Shown here piece by piece: positions 1 through 6,870 of a DNA stretch of 10,192 nt; the first letter of the stretch is position 1; every line of letters starts with the position of its first letter. The notes beneath the pieces are model-generated. The model saw only the letters and a program-made list of their open reading frames with translations. It had not been told where the DNA came from and did not search any database. The translations under genes were made by a program, and so were the position numbers. Location of the stretch: assembly GCA_002887195.1 (NCBI GenBank), contig PJAB01002164.1, positions 1-10,192 of the forward strand, written 5' to 3'. Source of the stretch: Chrysochromulina parva. Lineage: Eukaryota; Haptophyta; Prymnesiales; Chrysochromulinaceae.

Positions 1-210
1 CGTTCGAACAAAGCAGCTCATCCCGTCGCCGTTGCGCGTGCCAATCTCAACAAGGCGTTTGCGCGCAAAATAATCGTTGGCCAGCACAGAATGGACATCC
101 TGTGGCGAACGTATAGGAGATATGTCCACCGGGTTGCTGACGGATAAGGTACAGTTGATGTTGAGCTGCGCCTCGGAGCCAAGTGCAAGCAGCATTGACG
201 TCGAAACCAT
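1..210 (-). CDS. Partial methyltransferase-like protein (N-terminal 70 residues; runs off left edge)
   Basis: The minus-strand frame whose codons occupy 208-210 down to 1-3 is open for 70 codons from an ATG at 210 and leaves the window without a stop. Residues 53-63 read LVEIGTRNGDG, which resembles motif I of class I SAM-dependent methyltransferases, the nucleotide-binding loop after the first beta strand. The preceding stretch (about residues 35-52, SPQDVHSVLANDYFARKR) looks like a normal soluble domain. The first 15 residues are mildly hydrophobic and could be a weak leader. The in-frame stop upstream is at 295-297, and the ATG at 210 is the first in frame; one at 195 is an alternative. 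Overlapping minus-strand frames of 83 and 160 codons read as composition artefacts. The methyltransferase call rests on one motif and is tentative; the coding call is firmer. Confidence 0.55.
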   Translation of the reverse strand, partial: MVSTSMLLALGSEAQLNINCTLSVSNPVDISPIRSPQDVHSVLANDYFARKRLVEIGTRNGDGMSCFVRT

Positions 211-798
211 GATGTAGGGTGCCGACGGGGGGGATGCGTTTGCGTTTGTGGGTGCCGATGTGTGAGACCATTTTTGGGTGCAATGAGCAATTCGTCACTT
301 TCCACAGCGTTGCGCGGGCGATTCGTCAGAGTGGGTCGTCCGCAATTTAGCTGGCGGTGCGCACCAATGTTCATCCGATCTGTCCTCTCCCCCGCCCTCT
401 GTACCGGAATAGCTCGTTCCCGCGGCGCGTCCGCGTGTGTCCACCCCCCCTCGCCCCGTGTTAGTACGAGCTGTATCACGTGCTTTAAAGGCCTGAACAT
501 AGATAATTATTTGTCTGACTCCGCAGAGATCGAGGTTATGGCATGTGTCGACTGTTGTGTGAACCGGAACGGCAGAGCTCAGGGCGGCGGTGCATCCACT
601 GACACGTGAGTGAACGCGAAGGACAAACGCATGCATCACATCCAGAGCCTCCCATCCAGAGCCATGCATGCCATAGGGCAGATCTGGATCCTCGGTAACT
701 CGGACGGGGACGCACCCAGATTCCAGATCTCTTGCTCTTTGTCACTCGACGGAGTCGACGTTGCTCCTCTGCTGTGGAGCGTAGTGCGCACGTGCGGC
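211..798. other. Gene-poor stretch between two minus-strand genes
   Basis: I see no convincing gene in these 588 bases. The space should contain the 3' untranslated end of the D27-like gene and the promoter of the partial gene at the left edge, since both point left. Open frames here on both strands have low-complexity, arginine- and cysteine-rich translations typical of chance frames in GC-rich DNA. CACGTG hexamers occur near 478, 603 and 789; such E-box or G-box words are common in GC-rich sequence, so I draw no conclusion from them. No clear polyadenylation signal was identified. Confidence 0.5.
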
Positions 799-2055
799 TC
801 ACTCACATGCCCGCACCGTCGGACCTCCACCATTGAGTTGTCTCATCGCCTCGCGCGAAGTGCAGCCTACGACGCAGCCCTTTGGCCAGGTCGGGTCTTC
901 CGTTGGAGGTGGCGCCAACTCGCCAAAGCTCCATTGGCATTCGTGCGTCGCGAAATTGGGGCTCACTCGCAAGGGCAGCCCGAGCTCAGCAAACAGATTC
1001 TGGGCGGGCAGCTTGCACGAGTTGAGGCACATGCCCTTGCAATTGGACTCCTGCAGGAATTTGCACTTCTCCACCACGAGCCCCCCCAACTCGCCGTCTG
1101 AGCGTCGGTTGAGAGACGCAGGGCCAACGAGGAAGCCGAACGCATACGGAGCCACCACCGCAGTCAGCGTCGGGGCGTAAAACCATGGACCGAGCTGCCG
1201 GCCCGGCTCGAGCCACTGCTTGCCCACGGGCAGCTTGGAGCGCACCCAGCTGAAACCGTCGGCGAGCCACTGTGGGTCGGCGCCAATGCGCTCGTCCTCG
1301 GGGTCAAAAGTCGGCACCTTGCCGCCCATGAAGATGCGATAGAAGGGCGGCAGCACGGGCGTCATCAGTACGCGAAGAGTCCGAATGAGCACCTCCTGCT
1401 GCGCCGCGGGTGAGACGCCCCGCGCCGAGAGCATAAAGCGGCGCATCTCGTCGATTAGCCCACGGATGCCCTTCTCGTCACTGCGCGAGACGCCGGTTTC
1501 CTTTGAGTAGATGTCGCGCGTCAATTCAAGGATTGCGGCCTCGAGCCCGTTTTCGCCCATCGCCTTGTCCGCTAAGGGGCTATCGGGCACCAACCCGTCG
1601 GCAGTGAGACCGCCGATCAGATCAGTCTCGGGGAGTGCGTCGGCGCGTCGCGGCGCTGTGTCGCACGCACGCAGCGGTATGTCTTGCCGGTTGGGCAGCT
1701 CACGTCGCGGGATGGGCAAGAAGGTCGCTGTCTCAATGTAGGCGGCACGATCCGACTTGAGCAAATCGACGAGCAGCTGCGAGCGCCGCTGACGCTTGAG
1801 GAAATCGGCGATCGTCTCGAGAGCCGATGGCGACGCGTTGGTCCCAGCTTGATCGATCGATTCTGTAAGCTCAGCCACCGACAGCGGCGACGCCTGCAGC
1901 TGCTGCAATGCTAGACCCAACAGTAGTACGTCGCCGGAAGTGGCCGGACTACGTCCAAGGATCTCAGCTGTACCCACAGTAGCGTGAATTTGTGAGGCTC
2001 GGCTGGCTGGCCGCAAGGAGAGGGCGCTGGCCGCGTGCCACCAAAGCATTAGCAT
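799..2055 (-). CDS. D27-like protein (DUF4033; beta-carotene isomerase family), probably plastid targeted
   Basis: A single uninterrupted frame of 418 residues with ATG at 2055 and TGA at 799-801. Residues about 308-400 carry the DUF4033 signature of the DWARF27 family: FLVGPASLN near 308-316, then a cysteine cluster at 331, 339, 343 and 347 (C-K-F-L, C-K-G-M-C-L-N-S-C-K), a PNF element at 366-368, C373, a PPP run at 382-384 and C394/C398. Plant D27 is an iron-dependent plastid enzyme that interconverts all-trans- and 9-cis-beta-carotene; algal paralogues are mostly uncharacterised, so substrate and direction here are inference. The N-terminus (MLMLWWHAASALSLRP) is short and hydrophobic with an ASA-L boundary before a basic, Ser/Ala-rich stretch, compatible with the bipartite signal-plus-transit leaders of complex plastids. 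Residues 40-240 are helical, family-variable sequence. No intron is needed. The gene is divergent from the membrane protein gene starting at 2215. Confidence 0.88.
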   Translation of the reverse strand: MLMLWWHAASALSLRPASRASQIHATVGTAEILGRSPATSGDVLLLGLALQQLQASPLSVAELTESIDQAGTNASPSALETIADFLKRQRRSQLLVDLLKSDRAAYIETATFLPIPRRELPNRQDIPLRACDTAPRRADALPETDLIGGLTADGLVPDSPLADKAMGENGLEAAILELTRDIYSKETGVSRSDEKGIRGLIDEMRRFMLSARGVSPAAQQEVLIRTLRVLMTPVLPPFYRIFMGGKVPTFDPEDERIGADPQWLADGFSWVRSKLPVGKQWLEPGRQLGPWFYAPTLTAVVAPYAFGFLVGPASLNRRSDGELGGLVVEKCKFLQESNCKGMCLNSCKLPAQNLFAELGLPLRVSPNFATHECQWSFGELAPPPTEDPTWPKGCVVGCTSREAMRQLNGGGPTVRACE

Positions 2056-2214
2056 GGAGGATGTATCTCCAAAAGCCAGATTTGAGTTTAGAAGAGCTGG
2101 CGATTGTCAGATCCTTGGGTCCAACGTGAGTGTGTGGGTCCGTTTCGTTACCTAATTTGGTGTTTCGTTACCTAATTTCGTTCTAAATTGATGTGAAGAG
2201 CAAATGGCGTGATC
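2056..2214. promoter_or_regulatory. Divergent promoter region with a 17-bp tandem element
   Basis: Only about 160 bases separate the ATG of the minus-strand D27-like gene from the ATG of the plus-strand membrane protein gene, so both promoters must overlap here or lie partly in each other's 5' untranslated region. The interval is richer in AT than the flanking genes. It contains GTTTCGTTACCTAATTT twice, at 2142-2158 and 2162-2178, a 20-bp period of about two helical turns. The layout fits a shared binding site for the two genes, but no known factor site was recognised. Confidence 0.5.
2142..2178. repeat. Tandem 17-bp direct repeat in the divergent promoter
   Basis: GTTTCGTTACCTAATTT occurs at 2142-2158 and again at 2162-2178 without mismatch, separated by three bases. 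It lies 36 bases upstream of the ATG at 2215 and 87 bases upstream of the ATG at 2055. It could be a paired protein-binding site or a recent small duplication. Confidence 0.8.
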
Positions 2215-4068
2215 ATGTTGCACTACCCAACCGACTCGCGGTCAACAGCGAGCCGAGCGAGCCCCGTTGACATGGCCAGCAATGAGTTGCGCGCGTTCAA
2301 ACAACGCATGCTCCGTGAACGCATGGAGACGCTCCGAGATTGTTACGGCGATGCTTCCAGCGTGAAGCTCACTCGCTTATCGCACCCACTCGCGTATCGT
2401 ACGCCGCGCCCCGATGACACGAAGATGAGCAAGTTGCGGGTTCGGTACGGCAAGAGCGACGAGCCTCCGATCCTCATATGCTGCACGGCTCTGCCCTTTA
2501 GCACGGTCAAGGCTGTCGCTCTCTTCCTTGAGGGCGCGGCCATGTTCAGCCTCTCTCGCACGATCTACGATCTGATCGCTGCCGACATCCTCGGCTTGCG
2601 GCCGGTACCCTTTTGTGGCACTCCATACCACCCGGCCCCGTGCAACCCGGTCGGCTCAGCGTGGGACCAGGCTGTCTTTGCGCTCATCGCCATCCCAGTG
2701 ACCGGCTTTGCCAAGCTCATGTTCGGCAACCACCTCATTTGCAACTTCATCGTCGGCTGGGCGTGGGCGAACGCCCTCTCACAGGCCGTCGTGGAGATGA
2801 AGCTCTTCTACCCGGCCATCTGCGAGATTGGCAGCCTCACCACAAGTGGTGACTGCATCGCCTTCGATGCTGCCTTTGCAGTGGCGTTCACGCTCACGAC
2901 GGCGCTCGCGCTCTGGCTCGTCATCGTGATGATCGAGCCCTTCGCCGCGAGGACCGAGATCAACGCCGAGGTCGACGCCGAGATCAACGAGCTCGATAGC
3001 ACGAGGAGCGGCCACACCAGCGCGGCCAATCATGGCCTCGCCCTGGATGCTCATGCGCATTCTCGAGCTGCGTACGATACTCCGCCTCCTCGACGCCCAG
3101 AGGGTACCTCGAGCGCCATCTTGGGCACCTCGGATACTCCGCCCCCTCGACGCCCAGAGGGTACCTCGAGCGCCGTCTTGGGCACCTCGGCCTCCCCACA
3201 ATCGGCCGCGCCACCGTCAAGTCCGACAGCCTCAGCGCCGACGAGGACCTCGCGCTCAGTACAGCGCTCGTCAGCCTGTGAGGAGTTCGTCATGGACTTT
3301 ATTGCGATGGTTAAGTGCGTCGCCTCGGTCGTCACCATGGTCTTGTGGTACAAGACCTTGTACATGGCCGAGTACCTCGCTTTGCCTAGAGATAGTGGGC
3401 GGTACCTCAAGGTGGAAATACAGGTGCTGTACACGCTGGCGATCACTTATGTTGCGACCCTCCTATCCAGCCTTGTGTCCAGGCGCCTCGAGCAGCAGGG
3501 AGTTGCATACTCGTATGCGTTGGTGTACGCAGACGCAGTCCAGGAGGCGCTCGCATTCGTCGTCGGTTGCGCGTGGTCAGACGTGGCCACGGCACTCTTT
3601 CTCTCGCTCAGTCAGGCGCCCACCCTACGTGTCCTCGGCCAGAACCTCGTCGTGACCCTCAGCCTGACGCTCTTCGTCTCGTACTTGATCGTGATCGCTG
3701 GCAAGAGGCATGAGACCTCCGCGAGCCGCAAGGCCACCGGGATGTTCTTGCTCATCCACGGCGGCGCCTTCTTTGTCGGCTGGACATGGCTGATTTGCAT
3801 CCGCGACCTCTACGTGCATTACCTCCGACTCTCCTCTCTCCTCGTAGTCGAGGCGGTCGCCCATGCCGTCGCCCCGACGTACGTGGCGTCCCTCGCGATG
3901 TCGTACTCGACGGCTGCCAAGGCGATAGCCATCCTTTCGGGATCTACGTTTACGGTCGTGCTCGCGCTCGTCTTCTACGCTGCCTCGAGGTGCATCCTTG
4001 GCGCGAAGAAGGCGCGGGATGAGCAGATCGAGAGGCAAGCCGAGACGGGTGGCACCGAGCTGGTCTAA
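2215..4068 (+). CDS. Uncharacterised multi-pass membrane protein with three F-x-V-G-x-[AT]-W modules
   Basis: 617 residues from ATG 2215 to a TAA at 4066-4068. An in-frame GTG lies just upstream, but ATG is the expected eukaryotic start; a second ATG at 2272 (GACATGG) has a better context and is a real alternative. I do not recognise the family. The N-terminal 80 residues are basic and soluble. About ten to eleven hydrophobic segments follow in two blocks, roughly residues 90-240 and 358-591, joined by a polar linker at 245-353 that starts acidic (NAEVDAEINELD) and becomes Pro/Ser/Thr-rich. F-x-V-G-x-[AT]-W recurs at 178-184, 448-454 and 519-525, each within a hydrophobic segment that follows another one, so the protein seems built from a repeated two-helix unit. 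The linker contains a 19-residue tandem repeat. The C-terminus is charged and probably cytosolic. A transporter or channel is possible, but no catalytic or ion-selectivity motif is visible. Confidence 0.75.
   Translation: MLHYPTDSRSTASRASPVDMASNELRAFKQRMLRERMETLRDCYGDASSVKLTRLSHPLAYRTPRPDDTKMSKLRVRYGKSDEPPILICCTALPFSTVKAVALFLEGAAMFSLSRTIYDLIAADILGLRPVPFCGTPYHPAPCNPVGSAWDQAVFALIAIPVTGFAKLMFGNHLICNFIVGWAWANALSQAVVEMKLFYPAICEIGSLTTSGDCIAFDAAFAVAFTLTTALALWLVIVMIEPFAARTEINAEVDAEINELDSTRSGHTSAANHGLALDAHAHSRAAYDTPPPRRPEGTSSAILGTSDTPPPRRPEGTSSAVLGTSASPQSAAPPSSPTASAPTRTSRSVQRSSACEEFVMDFIAMVKCVASVVTMVLWYKTLYMAEYLALPRDSGRYLKVEIQVLYTLAITYVATLLSSLVSRRLEQQGVAYSYALVYADAVQEALAFVVGCAWSDVATALFLSLSQAPTLRVLGQNLVVTLSLTLFVSYLIVIAGKRHETSASRKATGMFLLIHGGAFFVGWTWLICIRDLYVHYLRLSSLLVVEAVAHAVAPTYVASLAMSYSTAAKAIAILSGSTFTVVLALVFYAASRCILGAKKARDEQIERQAETGGTELV
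3076..3189 (+). repeat. 57-bp in-frame tandem duplication coding for two 19-residue units
   Basis: Units at 3076-3132 and 3133-3189 differ at 2 of 57 positions. They encode DTPPPRRPEGTSSA[I/V]LGTS twice (residues 288-306 and 307-325 of the membrane protein); one of the two changes is silent and the other gives Ile/Val. The unit is a multiple of three, so copy number can change without breaking the frame. It sits in the polar linker, where length variation is likely to be tolerated. Confidence 0.95.
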
Positions 4069-4333
4069 GGCGCGCACGGACAAGTGGATACTTTTGTCAC
4101 GTGTCGACATGATAGATTATGGTCAGCAGGTCATTTCTTCAGCGTTGCGGAAAGTGAGAAAAGACAAAAGTGAGAAACTCCGCGCAGAAAAGGCAAAGCG
4201 CGGAAAAGGCACGGCAAGTAGTAGCGGGGCCCGGTACTACGACATGTACTACGGCGACAGACCGCACGGCAACCATAGCCAAATGCCATCCAGGGACCCT
4301 ACGCTCGACGCTTGTAACTCAGCTGATCGATAT
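4069..4333. other. Short space between convergent genes
   Basis: This 265-base interval should hold both 3' untranslated ends. The plus-strand sequence is purine-rich from 4150 to 4210 and has AAAGTGAGAAA at 4151-4161 and 4167-4177. No recognisable gene was seen, and the plus-strand frame through it has no coding character. Confidence 0.5.
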
Positions 4334-6178
4334 CTAGGTCACAATATCGTACGTGCGATGAGTCTTGTCGACATCGAACATGTGCGTCCATGGCACGTCT
4401 CCTCCAAACGTGCGGTTCAGGTTGTGCATCCATTCCTCAACCGACTGCCAAAAGTGGCTGTGCCAGATCCCGTGCCAGTCATCGCAGATGCCGTTGGCAC
4501 ACGTCTGCTTCGGGAACGGAATGGCCTTAGCGTGCCGGTTCTCGAACTTTCCGGGCTGCCCTGGTTTGGGGACCCGGGCTGAGTCTGCGATCCCCCATCC
4601 AGTCCCGCCGGGCAGTATGCGGTAGTCGAGATCGAATCTGAACTGCATCTCGTGGAGCAGATACTCCGGAAGGGCGAAGATCTCGTCCGTCTCATTGTTG
4701 AACGGCCCATAGGTCGTCGACTCGGGCCGTGGCTCGTCAGGAGCCCAGCCCATCAAGCACCATCGTGTCGCATTCAACCACGGCGTGATCAACGGCGAGC
4801 GCCTGCCCGAGCTCGCCATGGGCTGGGGCGCCTTATTGGCTTGGCCAGCCGCCTTCTGGCCGGCCTCGAGGAACTTGGCAGGCCAAAAGAAGAAGACGTC
4901 CATGGCGAAGTGAGGGACGACCTGCATGATGCGCTCGGGTGTCTGAACGCGGCCACCGAGGAATGCCGTCGTGTTCGCGGTCAGCATGCAGTGAGGGAGG
5001 TCCATCAGCATACAATCAGTTGTCATCACACCTGAAAGCGGCCGCCGAGGAATGCCGTCGTGTTCGCGCAGCCGGGCTCGACCCACTCCATCCAATTCGC
5101 GAAGGCGGTCGCACCGTACGGGGTGAGGACCGCGTCGGGGCCACTGTTGTACAGCACCCAAGGGAAGTGCGCCCACATCGAGGCCGTTGCGGCGAGGATG
5201 GAGAGCTCACCTGTGCGGTAGATGGACGAATCATGAGAGAAGATGGGAGAGGAGTACATGGGCGAGGATGGAGAGCTCACCGCACAGGTAGCCCATGTTC
5301 ACCGTCGGACGCACGAGCATTCGGAGCATCTGGCGTGGACCTTCGAGCTCATAGTACTGTAGCATGCGGATCAGCTCTTTCTCACTCCAGGCCGCGTTGT
5401 TGTGTACCAGCAGCAGAGCGGCCAGACCGAGGCCACGCCCCCCTGGCCGCTGGCTCACGTGCGCGAGGGCGGACGCACTCCACCGGAGCATCGCCGCCGA
5501 CTGCTTGTACTGCAGGTCCTTTTGATGGTGGCTCGACATCATGACGAGACCGTAGGCGACGGGACGACTCAAGTGCAGAGCGGAGAGCGCCTCGTCGGCC
5601 TCGGCGCCTTGCAGCACCGTCCCATCCGGAGCGAGAGCTGCTGTCAGCCCCTTGTATGGCTCTTCCCACCCCTTGGTCTTCGTTACCGGAGGCGTCATCG
5701 GATGCCTGAGCTCAAAGTCGTCGAGCCATTTGGAAAAATGCTTGCCGTGGTAGCCATACTTGCCCCATGTTGGCTGTACCGGCGCGGGCCGTGTGTAGCG
5801 CCGTCGGACACACAGCTCCATTGACGACGAGCACTCCTCCTGTGCAAACTTCGCCTCTAGGGTCCGCACAGGTGCATCCTGGGGGCACTGCTGCAGCCGA
5901 CTCCGAATCTGCCATGCCAACCGTTGCCGCGTCATGTTGCCGTCCAGCCCTGCAGCCAAGATCCGTCGGGCTGGCTGGCAGCTGTGTCCCCAGTCCCAGC
6001 ACGTTTGGAATACGTCCAGTGTGCTGCCCATGCGTGACGCCTCACAATCGTGCCGGTTGCGGTTCTGCGTGCAATCCCGGACCTTGGTTCGGTGCTCGAA
6101 AGAGCAGTGGCGCTTGTGGCCAATGGTCGTGTCGGTGCGGCACAGAGGAAAAAGGAGCCATATGATCAGGACCTTCAT
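4334..6178 (-). CDS. Three-exon gene for a secreted or luminal protein of 561 residues (possible glycosyltransferase-like family)
   Basis: Exons are 6178-5281, 5210-5032 and 4942-4334 on the minus strand (898 + 179 + 609 = 1686 nt, 561 codons plus TAG). Removing the two GT-AG introns joins three separately open frames; retention of either gives an early stop. The start MKVLIIWLLFPLC is a short signal peptide. Residues 20-125 are Cys-rich with an N-glycosylation sequon at NMT (81-83). Residues about 225-390 are the most conserved-looking part: NMGYLCGELSILA, then WVLYNSGPDAVLTPYG, then FLGGRFQTPERIMQ and AMDVFFFWPAKF. I associate the order of CGEL, a GPD loop after FPWV, F-P/Q-TP and a MD-FFWPA element with poorly characterised algal glycosyltransferase-like proteins, but this is from memory of family style and unverified. 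More sequons occur in exons 2 and 3 (NTT, NAT, NET, NRT), supporting passage through the secretory pathway. No membrane anchor is evident after the leader. Exon structure is well supported; function is not. Confidence 0.82.
4943..5031 (-). other. Intron 2 of the secreted-protein gene (89 nt, GT-AG)
   Basis: Minus-strand junctions are TTTCAG|GTGTGA and GTTCAG|ACACCC. Retention gives a stop (TGA) four bases into the intron, and the length is not a multiple of three. Splicing reads FLGGRFQ-TPERIMQ. The last 37 bases of the intron are a near copy (35/37) of the last 37 bases of the upstream exon, so the end of exon 2 appears twice. GT-AG is met only at the right-hand end of the repeat in minus-strand orientation. 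Confidence 0.82.
4943..5068. repeat. 37-bp near-perfect direct repeat bordering intron 2
   Basis: Copies at 4943-4979 and 5032-5068 match at 35 of 37 positions (period 89, equal to the intron length). The differences are at 4948/5037 and 4955/5044. The right copy is the end of exon 2 and codes for the ANTTAFLGGRFQ segment; the left copy is the 3' end of the intron. Confidence 0.93.
5191..5281. repeat. 21-bp perfect direct repeat bordering intron 1
   Basis: Copies at 5191-5211 and 5261-5281 are identical over 21 bases (period 70, equal to the intron length). One copy is exonic at the start of exon 2; the other is the start of intron 1 plus the last base of exon 1. The sequence between the copies is unrelated to the exon. 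Confidence 0.95.
5209..5289. repeat. 11-bp perfect inverted repeat straddling both splice junctions of intron 1
   Basis: ACCTGTGCGGT at 5209-5219 is the exact reverse complement of ACCGCACAGGT at 5279-5289. In the minus-strand transcript, ACCUGUGCG|GU at the 5' junction can pair with ACCGCACAG|GU at the 3' junction. Both cuts fall after the ninth base, so the pairing is symmetric about the two splice sites. Three to four bases at each end overlap the direct repeat. Confidence 0.9.
5211..5280 (-). other. Intron 1 of the secreted-protein gene (70 nt, GT-AG)
   Basis: On the minus strand the junctions read CTGTGCG|GTGAGC at the 5' end and CCGCACAG|GTGAGC at the 3' end. The length is 23 codons plus one base, so retention shifts the frame and ends at a stop at 5231-5233. 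After splicing the reading is GYLCG-ELSILAATAS. The first 20 bases of the intron are the same as the first 20 bases of the following exon, so the cut position is ambiguous by sequence alone; the GT-AG choice fixes it. No transcript data are available. Confidence 0.85.
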
Positions 6179-6414
6179 CTGACCGCACCGTTGACGCGCG
6201 GCTCGCCGTGCACGTCAGGCACGTCCTCCCCGACCGCACTCTCTTCGTAGTTCGCACCGCCTAGATGGATAGCAATACGATTGCCAACGACCTTTGCTTT
6301 GGTTGTCGCCGCGTCCTCTTCATCACGACCCTATTTGGGCTTTCTTGTTGGGCTCTGCTGCTGCTGTGAAACACACAACGCGCACGCTCTCCGGACCCCC
6401 AAGCACGGGGGCCG

Positions 6415-6870
6415 CTATCGCAATGAACGGAGGCGTGGCCGACACAGCCTGCTATTACACAGGCCGTTAATCGGCGGCGGGCGGGGGAAGGAGAGACCCT
6501 CCCCCCTAACGTAACCCAATAGTACCGAACTACCGATGGGGCCACTGTTAGCAGCGGCTGCCGCCGCGGCAGCGCGCACGCGCGCGTGCCGCGGTGCCGT
6601 CTCCCCCGCGAGCAGCAGCGTGACTCTCCTCACGTGCACCGTCCGAGTACCCCCCAGCATCCGTGCCGCAAGCACCGCCGCGCGCCGAGCGCGGGCGAAG
6701 CCACGGATCCTCGAAGCGGTATCGTGCGCCTCTCGCCGGCGCCCCGCCACCTCGGCCAGGAGATCCTGGAGGGCAGTGGTACCTGCCCTGCGCATCGCGT
6801 GGCGCGCCGCGTGCTGCATGGGGTCCGAGATGCGTGCCAGCTCATAGGAGTCCGCCGTGGCAAGTAGCAT
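6415..6870 (-). CDS. Possible small protein or exon, Ala/Arg-rich helical (doubtful)
   Basis: A minus-strand frame of 151 residues from ATG 6870. The first 85 or so codons end mostly in G or C, as in the confident genes nearby, and the translation looks helical and amphipathic (for example DPMQHAARHAMRR, then EAHDTASRIRGFARARRA). The later part degenerates into an Ala run and a Pro/Arg-rich tail that looks random, so the true 3' end may lie earlier at a splice site. The same frame is open again upstream (7188-6883), separated by only two TGA codons at 6883-6885 and 6877-6879. It matches no family I know. It may be an exon of a broken gene, or chance. Confidence 0.25.
   Translation of the reverse strand: MLLATADSYELARISDPMQHAARHAMRRAGTTALQDLLAEVAGRRREAHDTASRIRGFARARRAAVLAARMLGGTRTVHVRRVTLLLAGETAPRHARVRAAAAAAAANSGPIGSSVLLGYVRGEGLSFPRPPPINGLCNSRLCRPRLRSLR

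Noticed and set aside
610..1101. Plus-strand frame of 163 codons (and other plus frames to 1914)
   Set aside because: They lie opposite the D27-like gene, whose family match on the minus strand is clear; they are antisense shadows.
2209..2214. GTG start for the membrane protein, and likewise TTG at 7835 for the second membrane protein
   Set aside because: Both are bacterial-style alternative starts; ATG codons two and four codons downstream are the sensible starts in a eukaryote.
5026..5280. Separate 84-residue minus-strand gene
   Set aside because: Its start and end are intron sequence; the central part is exon 2 of the three-exon gene and joins both neighbours in frame.
5191..5281. Assembly or sequencing duplication as the cause of the intron-border repeats
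   Set aside because: The repeats are separated by unique sequence, one set has two mismatches, and both coincide with GT-AG junctions that restore the frame, which an artefact would not do.
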